Source: Gammaproteobacteria bacterium
Lineage (GTDB): Bacteria; Pseudomonadota; Gammaproteobacteria; Natronospirales; REEB76
Direction of reading: 5' to 3'
NCBI GenBank assembly: GCA_035279405.1
Contig: DATEHU010000021.1
Coordinates: forward strand, 1 to 64,000
Length of the DNA stretch: 64,000 bases
The position numbers were made by a program, and so were the translations under genes. The notes under the pieces are model-generated. The model saw only the letters and a list, made by a program, of their open reading frames with translations, was not told where the DNA came from and did not search any database. This document shows positions 56,867 through 64,000 of this stretch, in pieces; the first letter of the stretch is position 1; the number at the start of each line of letters is the position of its first letter.

Positions 56867-57148
56867 ATGCTGCGCGGCTTCGTGATCGCACTGGGCGTGG
56901 CCGGTTTGCTGGCCGGCGTCGTGTGTCTGGCGTTCAGGCTCTATGTGCCCGCGATCTACCTCTTCATCGAAGGCGCTGTTGTCATCGTTGCGGTGCTGTT
57001 CGAGCCTTGGCGCTACCTGCCCAAGGTGAACCGCAACAAGGGCCGCTGGCAGGCCACGGGCGAGCGCTTCGTGGACCCCACGTCCGGCAAGCTGGTGGAA
57101 GTGTTCTACAACCCGGATACCGGCGAGCGGGACTATCGGGATACATGA
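56867..57148 (+). CDS. Small two-span membrane protein, unknown function
   Basis: 93 residues. Two hydrophobic segments (about 4-21 and 24-46), then a soluble tail with FEPWRYLPKVNRNKGRWQATGERFVDPTSGKLVEVFYNPDTGERDYR. The tail looks conserved (a 'G.W..TGERF.DP.SG..V.V.Y.P.TGER.Y' pattern). Directly follows ybjQ by one base, and therefore probably works with it. Confidence 0.8.
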   Translation: MLRGFVIALGVAGLLAGVVCLAFRLYVPAIYLFIEGAVVIVAVLFEPWRYLPKVNRNKGRWQATGERFVDPTSGKLVEVFYNPDTGERDYRDT

Positions 57149-57218
57149 CACCGGTCGTTGGACGCCCAATGAAATTAAGCTGAAAAGTAGACGCTCACGC
57201 GTCTAGTAATTCTTTCCT

Positions 57219-57554
57219 CAAATACCCGTAGCGCGCGCCGAGCACTGGAGCGAGCAAGGCTAGCCCGTCAGGGACGAAGGCAGGATGCCGAGTTCGCGCG
57301 ACCGGCATAGGGATGTGCCGTGAGCGCGACTCTGCGGCGAGCGAAGCGCGCAGGGCAGTCGCGGCTTCCGCGACCCGCGCTCCGGGGGAATGGCTTTGGG
57401 CACTTTCGCCGAAACGAAAGTGCCCCGCCGGCGGGTGCGGGAAGCCGCTCCAAAATACGCGCGCGGCCGCAGGCCGCTTGATTATCTGGATCTGGATTCC
57501 GGCTCGGGCGAAGCCCGGCCTGTTCTGAGCGTGTCGAAGGGCCGGAATGACGGC
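57219..57554 (-). repeat. Dispersed intergenic element, copy R5 (reverse orientation)
   Basis: Closest to R1. From the left: AATACCCGTAGCGCGCGCCGAG end; GGCATAGGGATGTGCC hairpin (57302-57317, one mismatched pair); hairpin GGGCACTTTCG / CGAAAGTGCCC with loop TTTCGG on the minus strand (57398-57425); and the ATTCCGGC...GCCGGAAT end (57503-57548). It lies directly 3' of the minus-strand dehydrogenase gene. Confidence 0.8.
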
Positions 57555-57579
57555 GGCACGCGGCCTCAGGCCGCACGGC

Positions 57580-58536
57580 CTACGCCACGCGATTGCGCTT
57601 CCCGCCTTTGGCAAAAGCGTCGATATTCAGGGCCATTTCGTTGATGACCCGCTGGCGCGCTTCGCGCGTCGCCCAGGCTGTGTGCGGCGTGACGATGAGG
57701 TTGGGAATGCCGGGCGCGAGCAGCGGATTGCCGTGCACCGGCGGTTCTTCGGAGAGCACGTCCACACCTGCGCCGCCCAGGCGATGCGCACGCAGCGCCT
57801 CGGCCAGCGCCGGCTCGTCCACGATGCCGCCGCGCGCGCAGTTGATAAGCAGCGCATCGTGCTTCATGCGCGCAAGCTCCCCGGCACCGATCAAGTTGCG
57901 GGTTTCGGGCAGCAGCGGCACGTGAATGCTGAGCACGTCCACCTGCGGCAGCAGTTGCGCGAGCGGCAGGCGGCCCGGGCGGGTGTCGGCGGAATTGCGC
58001 GCGGCGATCACCACCTGCATGCCCAGCGCTTCGGCGACGCGCGCCACCGCACGGCCGATATCGCCATAGCCCAGAATGCCGAAGGTCTTGCCCGCGAGTT
58101 CGCGGATGGGGTAATCCAGCAGCGTGAACTGCGGCGCGCGCCGCCACGCACCCTGCTGCAGCAGCGTCTCGTATTCCTTGAGATGCTGGGTGAGCGCCAG
58201 CACGAACGCGAACACCTGCTGCACCACCGACAGCGTCGAATACGCCGGCACGTTGGCGACCGCGATGCCACGTGCGCGCGCGGCTTCCAGGTCTATGTTG
58301 TTGGTGCCGGTGGCCGCCACGCATACGAGCCGCACGCGAGGCAACTGTGCGATCGTCGCGGCCCCGAGTTTCACCTTGTTGGTGATGACCACCTCGGCGT
58401 CCGCGACTCGCGATGCCACCTGTTCCGCGGGTGTGGCGGCGAATGTACGCATCTGGGTCAGCACTTTCCGCAGCAGCGCCAAGTCCACGTCGCCCTCGCG
58501 GCTCACGGTATCGAGATCCAGAAATACCCCGTGCAT
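57580..58536 (-). CDS. D-2-hydroxyacid dehydrogenase (glycerate dehydrogenase-like)
   Basis: 318 residues. NAD-binding ILGYGDIGRAVA (GxGxxG) near residue 150. Catalytic triad of the family: Arg in NCARGGIVDE, Glu in VLSEEPP, His in TPHTAWA. N-terminal part has VAATGTNNIDLEAARARGIAV. The closest pattern is HprA/glycerate or hydroxypyruvate reductase rather than PdxB or SerA (no ACT domain). Substrate not proven. The start ATG at 58536 is 48 bases from the divergent glycosylase gene. Confidence 0.88.
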   Translation of the reverse strand: MHGVFLDLDTVSREGDVDLALLRKVLTQMRTFAATPAEQVASRVADAEVVITNKVKLGAATIAQLPRVRLVCVAATGTNNIDLEAARARGIAVANVPAYSTLSVVQQVFAFVLALTQHLKEYETLLQQGAWRRAPQFTLLDYPIRELAGKTFGILGYGDIGRAVARVAEALGMQVVIAARNSADTRPGRLPLAQLLPQVDVLSIHVPLLPETRNLIGAGELARMKHDALLINCARGGIVDEPALAEALRAHRLGGAGVDVLSEEPPVHGNPLLAPGIPNLIVTPHTAWATREARQRVINEMALNIDAFAKGGKRNRVA

Positions 58537-58584
58537 TCGGCCTTCTCCTTCTCATTGACGACCGGCGTAAACTGCGCGCGGACC

Positions 58585-59181
58585 ATGACTGAAAACCTGA
58601 CACACCTGCTGGCCGCGGTGCGCGCCTGCCGCGCCTGTGAAGGCAAGATCCCCGAGCCGCGTCCGGTGCTGAACGCGCACCGCGATGCGCGCGTCTTGAT
58701 CGTCGGCCAGGCGCCGGGTCGCAAGGTACACGAGACCGGCATTCCCTGGAACGATGCGAGCGGTGAGCGCCTGCGCGCGTGGCTCAACGTGGACCCGGCC
58801 GCATTCTACAACCCGCGTTACTTCGCGATTATCCCCATGGGCTTTTGTTATCCAGGCAAAGGCAAATCCGGCGATCTGCCGCCGCGGCCCGAATGCGCGC
58901 GGTTATGGTTGCCGCGCCTGCTGGCCGAGCTGCCGCACATCGAGCTCAAGATCCTGATCGGCCGGTACGCGCAGGCGCATTACCTCGGCGCTCGCTGCAA
59001 GGCCACGTTGACTGAAACGGTGCGTCATTGGCGCGAATACTGGCCCGAGTACCTGCCCTTGCCGCACACTTCGCCACGCAACATCGGCTGGTTCAAAGCC
59101 AATCCCTGGCTTGAAAAAGAAGTCATCCCCGCGCTCCGCCGTCACCCGGCGATGCGCGCCATCCGCAAGGAGCTGCATTGA
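58585..59181 (+). CDS. Uracil-DNA glycosylase family protein
   Basis: 198 residues from ATG 58585. UDG superfamily motifs: GQAPGRKVHETGIPWNDASGERL (motif I, with the uracil-side Gln/Ala-Pro-Gly and Asp), and LPHTSPRNIGW (motif II, leucine-loop region). An N-terminal CRACEG pair of cysteines and two more cysteines (FCYPG, PECARLW) may bind an iron-sulfur cluster as in family 4, though the spacing differs. Removes deaminated bases from DNA (inferred). The stop TGA overlaps the next ATG. Confidence 0.82.
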   Translation: MTENLTHLLAAVRACRACEGKIPEPRPVLNAHRDARVLIVGQAPGRKVHETGIPWNDASGERLRAWLNVDPAAFYNPRYFAIIPMGFCYPGKGKSGDLPPRPECARLWLPRLLAELPHIELKILIGRYAQAHYLGARCKATLTETVRHWREYWPEYLPLPHTSPRNIGWFKANPWLEKEVIPALRRHPAMRAIRKELH

Positions 59182-59804
59182 TGTACACGCCCGCGGCTTT
59201 CAAGCTCGACGACGCCCCGCGCCTGCACGCGCTCATGCGCCGCTTCCCGTTCGCGCTGTTACTGACGGTCCACGACGGCGAGATTGCCGCGACGCACCTG
59301 CCGTTCATGGTGGACGAGAAGCGCGGCAAGTACGGCACGCTGCTCGCGCACATGGCGCGCGCCAACCCGCATTGGAAATTGTTCGACGGCCGGCGCGAAG
59401 CGCTCGTGGTATTTACCGGCGCGCATGCATACATATCGCCGTCCTGGTACGAGAGCCCGGTAACCGTGCCCACCTGGAATTACGCGGTGGTGCACGCCCA
59501 TGGCCGGCCGGTGATCGTCAAGGACAAGGCGGCGGTGCGTGCGATGCTGGAAAAACTCGTCGCCATACACGAAGCCTATGTGCATCCGCCGTGGAGTACC
59601 GCGCAGGCGGGCGAATACATAGACGACCAGATCAATTACATCGTGGCGTTCGAGATTGAAATCACACGTCTGGAAGGCAAGTTCAAATTCAACCAGAACC
59701 GTTCACGCAAAGATCAGGACGGCGTGGTGCGCGCGCTCGCGGTTGCCGACGATCCACTCAAGCGCGAAGTGGCCGAAATCATGCAGGAGCAGCTGAAAAA
59801 ATAA
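59181..59804 (+). CDS. PaiB-type FMN-binding negative transcriptional regulator family protein
   Basis: 207 residues. Family marks: MYTPAAFKLDD opening, THLPFMVD, GTLLAHMARANPHWK, FTGAHAYISPSWY, VPTWNYAVVHAHG, and KFKFNQNRS close to the end. The fold is a split-barrel flavin-binding domain. Despite the name from B. subtilis PaiB, direct DNA binding is not evident here. Coupled to the glycosylase gene by a one-base overlap. Confidence 0.9.
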   Translation: MYTPAAFKLDDAPRLHALMRRFPFALLLTVHDGEIAATHLPFMVDEKRGKYGTLLAHMARANPHWKLFDGRREALVVFTGAHAYISPSWYESPVTVPTWNYAVVHAHGRPVIVKDKAAVRAMLEKLVAIHEAYVHPPWSTAQAGEYIDDQINYIVAFEIEITRLEGKFKFNQNRSRKDQDGVVRALAVADDPLKREVAEIMQEQLKK

Positions 59805-59820
59805 TTACACAATCAACTTC

Positions 59821-59950
59821 TTGTGGGAGCGGCGATACTCGCCGCGATTCCAGGAATTATCGCGGTCGGGACGACCGCTCCCACAGGACCACCGCTCCCA
59901 CAAAGAAAAAAGAAAACCGAATCGCGGCAGGAATGCCGCTCCTACCAAGA
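59821..59950. repeat. REP/BIME-like cluster with GTGGGAGCGG motifs
   Basis: TGTGGGAGCGGCGA...TCGCCGCGATT at 59822-59849 forms one REP with stem CGGCGA/TCGCCG. Inverted copies CCGCTCCCACA end at 59885 and 59902, and a diverged copy ATCGCGGCAGGAATGCCGCTCC lies at 59920-59943. This is the common GTGGGAGCGGC-type REP of gammaproteobacteria, between convergent genes. Confidence 0.75.
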
Positions 59951-59973
59951 AGGCCGCCGACAATCGGGATCAG

Positions 59974-60456
59974 TCACAGCAAGCGCCGCTCGCCGCTTTC
60001 CAGTTCCAGCAACTGCCGCTTGATTTTCAGGCCACCACCGAAGCCGGTGAGTGAGCCGTTGGCGCCGATCACGCGGTGACAGGGCACGATGATCGGCAGC
60101 GGGTTCTGACCGTTGGCCGCTCCCACGGCGCGCGACGCCTTGGGGCGCTGGATGCGCCGCGCGAGCTCGCCGTAGGACCAGGTTTTGCCGTAGGGAATGC
60201 CGCGCAGCGCGCGCCACACCTTGAGCTGAAATGCCGTGCCCTCCGGCATGAGCGGCAGGTCAAAGCTCTGGCGCTCACCGTCGAAATATTCTCGCAGTTG
60301 CTTGATTACTGCGCGGAACGGCTTTTCGTCTTCGTGCCAGGCCGAATCGGGCTTCGCCGGATGCGGGCCGTCCTGGAAATCCACCTGCCGCAGACCTTGT
60401 TCATCGCCCGCCAGTAGCAGTTTGCCCACAGGAGTTTGCAAGTAACAGTAATCCAT
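59974..60456 (-). CDS. ogt: Methylated-DNA-protein cysteine methyltransferase
   Basis: 160 residues from ATG 60456 (AGGTG ahead). Acceptor cysteine in PIIVPCHRVIGANGSLTGFGGGL; preceding FQLKVWRALRGIPYGKTWSYGELA is the helix-turn-helix DNA-binding part. It repairs O6-methylguanine by suicidal alkyl transfer. It begins 11 bases after the stop of the Ada-AlkA gene, making a DNA-alkylation repair operon. Confidence 0.94.
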   Translation of the reverse strand: MDYCYLQTPVGKLLLAGDEQGLRQVDFQDGPHPAKPDSAWHEDEKPFRAVIKQLREYFDGERQSFDLPLMPEGTAFQLKVWRALRGIPYGKTWSYGELARRIQRPKASRAVGAANGQNPLPIIVPCHRVIGANGSLTGFGGGLKIKRQLLELESGERRLL

Positions 60457-60467
60457 GTTGCACCTCG

Positions 60468-61949
60468 TCAATGTTTGGGCGCGGCGCTACCCGCCGCCGC
60501 CCGCCACAAGTACATGGCCGCGTATGCACGCCACGGCCGCCAGTTTTCCGCGCGCTTGCGCAGCGCCGCCGGCGTAAGCGCGCGGCCATTGCCCGCGACG
60601 CGCAGCAGCACCAGATCCGAAGCCGGAAAGGCATCGGGTTCGTTGAACGCACGCATCGCGACGTATTGCGCGGTCCAGTCGCCAATGCCGGCGATGCCCT
60701 GAAAGCGCGCGAAGAATTCCTCATCCGGCAGCCCGCCGGCAAACTGCAATTCGCCGCGTGCCACTGCCTGCGCCAGCGTGCGCAGGGATTGCGCACGCGC
60801 GGCCGGCAGCCCGGCAATGTCCGCTTCGGCCAGCGCCTGCGCGGATGGAAATACATGCGTCAGTCCGCCGCGGTCAACGAACTTCAACGGCTCGCCATGC
60901 GCCCGCACCAGCCGGCCGGCGAGCGTGGTCGCGCCGCGCACCGTGACTTGCTGGCCAAGGACCGCGCGTACCGCCAGCTCAAAACCGTCCCAGGCACCGG
61001 GCACGCGCAAGCCGGGATAGCGTTTGACCAATGGTTTCAGTTGCAGGTCAAGACGTAAATGTCGCGCGATGACCGCGGGATCGGCGGCCAGATCGAACAT
61101 GGCGCGCACGCGCGCGACGACGCGCAGCAAACTCGCGGACTCCGGAAAACGGATGCGCGCCTCCAGCGCGTGCACACGCTTGAGCGCGTGCACTTCCAGC
61201 ACGCCGTGTTGATTCTCGAACACCAGGCTGCGGCGATAGGTGCCGTCCGCGACTTCTTCGACACCGGGCGTAGCGCGCGCCGCCAGGAACGCGAGCAGCG
61301 CGTCCCAGGCATACGGCGGGCGATATGCGAGGCGGAACACGTATTCGCCGGATTCTGTACGCGGCGCCTCGGCCTCACGCAGATGCCGCAACTCCGACGG
61401 CGTACGGCCATAGAGCTTGTGCAGCACGTCATTGAAGCGGCGGATGCTCTGGAAGCCGGACGCCAGCGCTACCTGCGACATCGGCAGGTGCGTGGCGTCA
61501 ATCAATTGCTTGGCAAAATGCAGCCGCCGGGTCTGCGCAACTGCGACCGGCGGAGCGCCCAGGTGCTGCAGAAACAGGCGGTGCAGGTGGCGTGCGCTGA
61601 CACCGAGACGCGCGGCCAGATGGTCCACGCTACCCGCATCGAGCGCGCCGTCGGCGATCAGTTTCAGGCCGCGGCTTACGGTCGCGGATGTGCCGTTCCA
61701 CGCGGGCGTGCCGGGCGCAACTTCCGGCCGGCAGCGCAGGCACGGCCGGAAACCGGCCTCCGCGGCGGCCGTGGCACTGGGAAAATAGCGCACATTCGCG
61801 CGCTTGGCCGTGGGCGACGGGCAGATCGGCCGGCAATAAATGCCGGTGGAGGTGACGCCGATGAAAAACCGCCCGTCAAAGCGTGGGTCGCGCGCCAGGC
61901 GCGCGCGATTGCAGAGACGGGCGTCAAGCTGTGCCGGGTTGGAGTCCAT
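60468..61949 (-). CDS. alkA: Ada regulatory domain fused to AlkA-type 3-methyladenine DNA glycosylase
   Basis: 493 residues. Order: N-terminal Ada zinc domain (about 5-80) with FFIGVTSTGIYCRPICPS and FRPCLRC, where the first Cys is the methylphosphotriester acceptor; an AraC-type helix-turn-helix (about 90-190, LAARLGVSARHLHRLF, QVALASGFQSIRRFND); the AlkA N-terminal domain (200-310); and a HhH-GPD glycosylase (310-485) with GIGDWTAQYVAMR and catalytic Asp in FPASDLVL. Such a protein can sense methylation, activate its own operon and excise 3-methyladenine. A start at GTG 61958 is also possible. Confidence 0.93.
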   Translation of the reverse strand: MDSNPAQLDARLCNRARLARDPRFDGRFFIGVTSTGIYCRPICPSPTAKRANVRYFPSATAAAEAGFRPCLRCRPEVAPGTPAWNGTSATVSRGLKLIADGALDAGSVDHLAARLGVSARHLHRLFLQHLGAPPVAVAQTRRLHFAKQLIDATHLPMSQVALASGFQSIRRFNDVLHKLYGRTPSELRHLREAEAPRTESGEYVFRLAYRPPYAWDALLAFLAARATPGVEEVADGTYRRSLVFENQHGVLEVHALKRVHALEARIRFPESASLLRVVARVRAMFDLAADPAVIARHLRLDLQLKPLVKRYPGLRVPGAWDGFELAVRAVLGQQVTVRGATTLAGRLVRAHGEPLKFVDRGGLTHVFPSAQALAEADIAGLPAARAQSLRTLAQAVARGELQFAGGLPDEEFFARFQGIAGIGDWTAQYVAMRAFNEPDAFPASDLVLLRVAGNGRALTPAALRKRAENWRPWRAYAAMYLWRAAAGSAAPKH

Positions 61950-62012
61950 GGCGGGCACTATACCTCCGCCGCCGCCCCGCGCTAGCCATTTTCGGACCTG
62001 CGTGTCCGGTCG

Positions 62013-62044
62013 AAAAAACGGGACGGACCCCGTGGTCCGTCCCG
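62013..62044 (-). terminator. Rho-independent terminator after the PrcB-domain lipoprotein gene
   Basis: On the minus strand a perfect 10-base-pair stem (CGGGACGGAC paired with GTCCGTCCCG, loop of six, 62044-62019) is followed at once by TTTTTT (62018-62013). It is placed 25 bases after the stop at 62069 and is the clearest terminator in the window. Confidence 0.85.
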
Positions 62045-62068
62045 TGCTCGGTCACTTGTGGATGCGGC

Positions 62069-62548
62069 TCAGCCGCACTGTGGAGCGTTGCGCTGCACGA
62101 CGTTGAAGGTCACCTGTTTGGCGGCCGGCGCGAGCGCAAACGCAAACGGATTGGAGGCCCGGCTGGGATAACGGCAATTTGTTCCGGGGATGATGACTTC
62201 AACCGTCACATTGGCCGTGTCGCCGGTGACGCTGAAGTCGGTGAAACGGACCAGATAGCCGCCGTGTTTCTGGTCGCCCAGGAACATGGCCAGCACCATG
62301 TTCTTGGAAAAATCCACCGTCGGCTTGTCCGGCGCGCCCGTCATGTTGGAAAACGCCTGTGTCCAGAGTGCGTCAAGATCCGCCTGAGTGTGTACGTCCT
62401 TGTATTGTTCATCCTTGATGTTGCTGTAATTGCCCATGCTCAGCGGCTCAACACCGCTACCGCCGCCACCCATGCCGGCGCAGCCGGCCAGCAGCAGTGC
62501 GCACACTGCGGCCGCGGCCAGTGGTTTCATCAAAAACGTGCTTTTCAC
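62069..62548 (-). CDS. Lipoprotein with PrcB C-terminal-like domain
   Basis: 159 residues. Lipobox LLLAGC near residue 23. A Gly/Ser linker is followed by a domain with FSKNMVLAMFLGDQKHGGYLVRFTDFSV and VTVEVIIPGTNC, which follows the PrcB_C pattern ('VDF....V.AV..G....GGY.V.I', 'V.....PG..C'). PrcB regulates the PrcA protease in Treponema; elsewhere the domain's job is unknown, and no PrcA-like protease lies here. Final Cys pair (TNC, PQC) may be a disulfide. Followed by a strong terminator. Confidence 0.72.
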   Translation of the reverse strand: MKSTFLMKPLAAAAVCALLLAGCAGMGGGGSGVEPLSMGNYSNIKDEQYKDVHTQADLDALWTQAFSNMTGAPDKPTVDFSKNMVLAMFLGDQKHGGYLVRFTDFSVTGDTANVTVEVIIPGTNCRYPSRASNPFAFALAPAAKQVTFNVVQRNAPQCG

Positions 62549-62593
62549 GACACACCTCCCAGGTAAGTTAAGGCCCGATTGTACCCCAGTCGC

Positions 62594-63298
62594 TCAATGC
62601 GCAACCCGGAGCAGATACACGGCACTCACGTCGGCGCTGATCTCAATTGTGCCCGGCGGATATTCGGCGCCGTTCATGTTCGCAGCCCCCGATTTTTCCA
62701 TAAACATCATCGGCTGCGGGCGCACGAATGCGCTGCTTTCGGTAATGCTGTACACCGGCCCGAGGCTTGCACCCGCGGCCTCAGCCAGCGCCGCGGCGCG
62801 CGCATGCGCGTCGTCCACCGCCGCAGCCAGCGCCTGCCGGCGCAACGCATCGAAATCGCTGCGATCCATTGTGGTGCTGAAGCTGGTCACCCCTGCCTTC
62901 ACCAGCGCGCCGATCAAGTCGGGGTAGCGATTCAGGCTGCGCAGCGTGATGGCAATGCTCCGGCTCACGCGCTGGCCCATGAAAACCTGGCTGTTGTTCT
63001 GCCACTGGTATTCGGGCTGAATCGAAAGACTCGCGGCATCAATATCGCGCTCGGCCACTCCCAGCTTGCGCGCTGCCGCAATCACGGCGGTCGCGCGTTG
63101 TTCCACGTCGTTGCGGGCGAACGCCAGATTTTTGTCGGTTTTGCTCAGCGTAACGCCCACATGCGCCATGTCCGGCGCCACGGTCAGGCTGCCGTGCCCG
63201 CTCACCTGAACGTAGGGCGCGGACGGCAACGCATCCGCGAGCGCCGCCAGCGGCAACAGCAGGAGTAGAGCGGCGAGCGTTTTGATCGCTGGTTTCAT
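62594..63298 (-). CDS. SIMPL domain periplasmic protein
   Basis: 234 residues. Signal peptide to about residue 22 (ALA-DAL). SIMPL/DUF541 marks: VQVSGHGSLTVAPDMAHVGVTLSKTD, the 'A.....A..VI.AARKLGVAERDI.A..LSIQPEY' block, and the long 'RR.ALAAAVDDAHARAAALAEAAG' helix. The family includes the oxidative-stress protein YggE, which is the best functional guess. 9 bases separate it from the upstream deoxyhypusine-synthase-like gene. Confidence 0.9.
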   Translation of the reverse strand: MKPAIKTLAALLLLLPLAALADALPSAPYVQVSGHGSLTVAPDMAHVGVTLSKTDKNLAFARNDVEQRATAVIAAARKLGVAERDIDAASLSIQPEYQWQNNSQVFMGQRVSRSIAITLRSLNRYPDLIGALVKAGVTSFSTTMDRSDFDALRRQALAAAVDDAHARAAALAEAAGASLGPVYSITESSAFVRPQPMMFMEKSGAANMNGAEYPPGTIEISADVSAVYLLRVAH

Positions 63299-63307
63299 CC
63301 CGCTGCC

Positions 63308-64000
63308 TTATCCGGCCAGAATGTACGCGAACATCAGCGGCGCCACGATGGTGGCATCGGACTCGATCACGAAGCGCGGCGTGTCCTTGCCGAGCTTGCC
63401 CCAGGTGATTTTCTCGTTGGGCACCGCGCCTGAGTAGGAACCGTAGCTGGTGGTCGAATCGCTGATCTGGCAGAAATACGCCCACAAGGGTGTCGCCTGT
63501 TCCATGTCCTGCTCCAGCATCGGTACCACGCAAATCGGGAAATCTCCGGCAATGCCCCCGCCGATCTGGAAAAAGCCCACGCCGCGGCCGCCGGAGTTCT
63601 TTCGGTACCAGTCCGCAAGCAGCATCATGTATTCGATGCCGGTGCGCACGGTATGCACGTTCTTGATATCGCGCTTCATGCAGTGCGCCGTGAAAATGTT
63701 GCCGAGCGTCGAGTCTTCCCAGCCCGGCACGATGATCGGCAGGTTCTTTTCCGCCGCCGCCACCATCCAGGAGTCCTGCGGATCAATCTGGTGATGCTGA
63801 CGGAGCACGCCGGAGCGGATGATCTTGTACATGAACTCGTGGGGGAAAAAACGCTCGCCTTTCTTGTCAGCGGCCGTCCACTCGGCCAGCACCGCGTCCT
63901 CGATGCGGCGAATGGCCTCGTCTTCCGGAATGCAGGTATCGGTCACGCGGTTCAGGTGCCGCTCCAGCAAGGCCTGTTCTTCAGCGGGCGACAGATGCCG
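63308..64000 (-). CDS. Deoxyhypusine synthase family protein, C-terminal part (runs off right edge)
   Basis: At least 230 residues visible; the frame is open to base 64000, so the N-terminus lies outside. Deoxyhypusine synthase hallmarks: the Gly-rich NAD-binding GVGFFQIGGGIAGDFPI, SGAVPNEKITWGKLG with the catalytic Lys in WGK, and ESDATIVAPLMFAYIL at the end. Eukaryotic and archaeal enzymes modify eIF5A, which bacteria lack. Bacterial members instead make unusual polyamines such as homospermidine or guanidino-polyamines, so that class of reaction is the better guess. Located just upstream of the SIMPL gene. Confidence 0.88.
   Translation of the reverse strand, partial: RHLSPAEEQALLERHLNRVTDTCIPEDEAIRRIEDAVLAEWTAADKKGERFFPHEFMYKIIRSGVLRQHHQIDPQDSWMVAAAEKNLPIIVPGWEDSTLGNIFTAHCMKRDIKNVHTVRTGIEYMMLLADWYRKNSGGRGVGFFQIGGGIAGDFPICVVPMLEQDMEQATPLWAYFCQISDSTTSYGSYSGAVPNEKITWGKLGKDTPRFVIESDATIVAPLMFAYILAG

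Noticed and set aside
59821-59950. CRISPR-like repetition
   Set aside because: The repeats are few, inverted and unevenly spaced, as in REP clusters; there are no regular spacers.

Overview
The window is a chromosomal segment of a high-G+C gammaproteobacterium. The evidence is gene order: divergent mrcA / pilMNOPQ followed by aroK-aroB, yicC-gmk-rpoZ-spoT in one run, ubiC-ubiA, bioBFHCD, tesA divergent from ybbA-ybbP, and a Rof homologue beside hemW. I cannot place it below class with confidence. A deep lineage near Chromatiales/Xanthomonadales/Acidiferrobacterales would fit, but that is inference. No rRNA, tRNA, insertion sequence, prophage or CRISPR array was seen.

Layout. 1-4.7 kb: a cut-off GNAT gene, a periplasmic cupredoxin, and a four-gene cluster with the order of norSY-senC-orf1 (sNOR). 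Its catalytic subunit lacks the active-site tyrosine of oxygen reductases. 4.7-9.4 kb: the biotin operon bioBFHCD on the minus strand, with a promoter overlapped by a BirA-like operator. 9.4-12.8 kb: comF, then an HD-GYP and an EAL gene for c-di-GMP turnover. 12.8-16.8 kb: ubiA-ubiC-recG-ridA. 17.0-19.4 kb: four tandem paralogous secreted proteins of unknown function, lodged between ridA and spoT. 19.4-27.8 kb: spoT, rpoZ, gmk and yicC (minus); a PP2C phosphatase, rph, rdgB, hemW, rof and rpmE (plus). 28-32.6 kb: citrate synthase, a gene of unknown function with a duplicated 3' end, and mrcA. 32.8-42.7 kb: pilMNOPQ, aroK, aroB, dgt, pyrF, hemE, mostly overlapping or closely spaced.

42.7-45.4 kb is an accessory segment: dispersed repeats, an orphan antitoxin, and two A+T-rich genes of unknown function. 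45.4-54.5 kb: fadD, a short-chain dehydrogenase, OsmC, a glutamine amidotransferase, a Nudix hydrolase, an outer-membrane barrel, tesA and ybbAP. 54.5-57.6 kb: repeat-rich, with a cytochrome P460-like gene behind a palindromic operator candidate, ybjQ and a small membrane protein. 57.6-64 kb: a 2-hydroxyacid dehydrogenase, a uracil-DNA glycosylase family protein, a PaiB-type protein, DNA-alkylation repair genes (ogt; an Ada-AlkA fusion), a PrcB-domain lipoprotein, a SIMPL protein, and a deoxyhypusine-synthase-family gene that runs off the right edge.

Three things stand out. (1) A reactive-nitrogen theme: the sNOR cluster, a neighbouring cupredoxin that could feed it electrons, and a P460 cytochrome. 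(2) The four-gene secreted paralogue array. (3) A family of roughly 0.3-0.4 kb dispersed intergenic elements, five copies plus one partial. Their hairpins keep the same geometry while the stem sequences change on both sides, as expected of a structure under selection.
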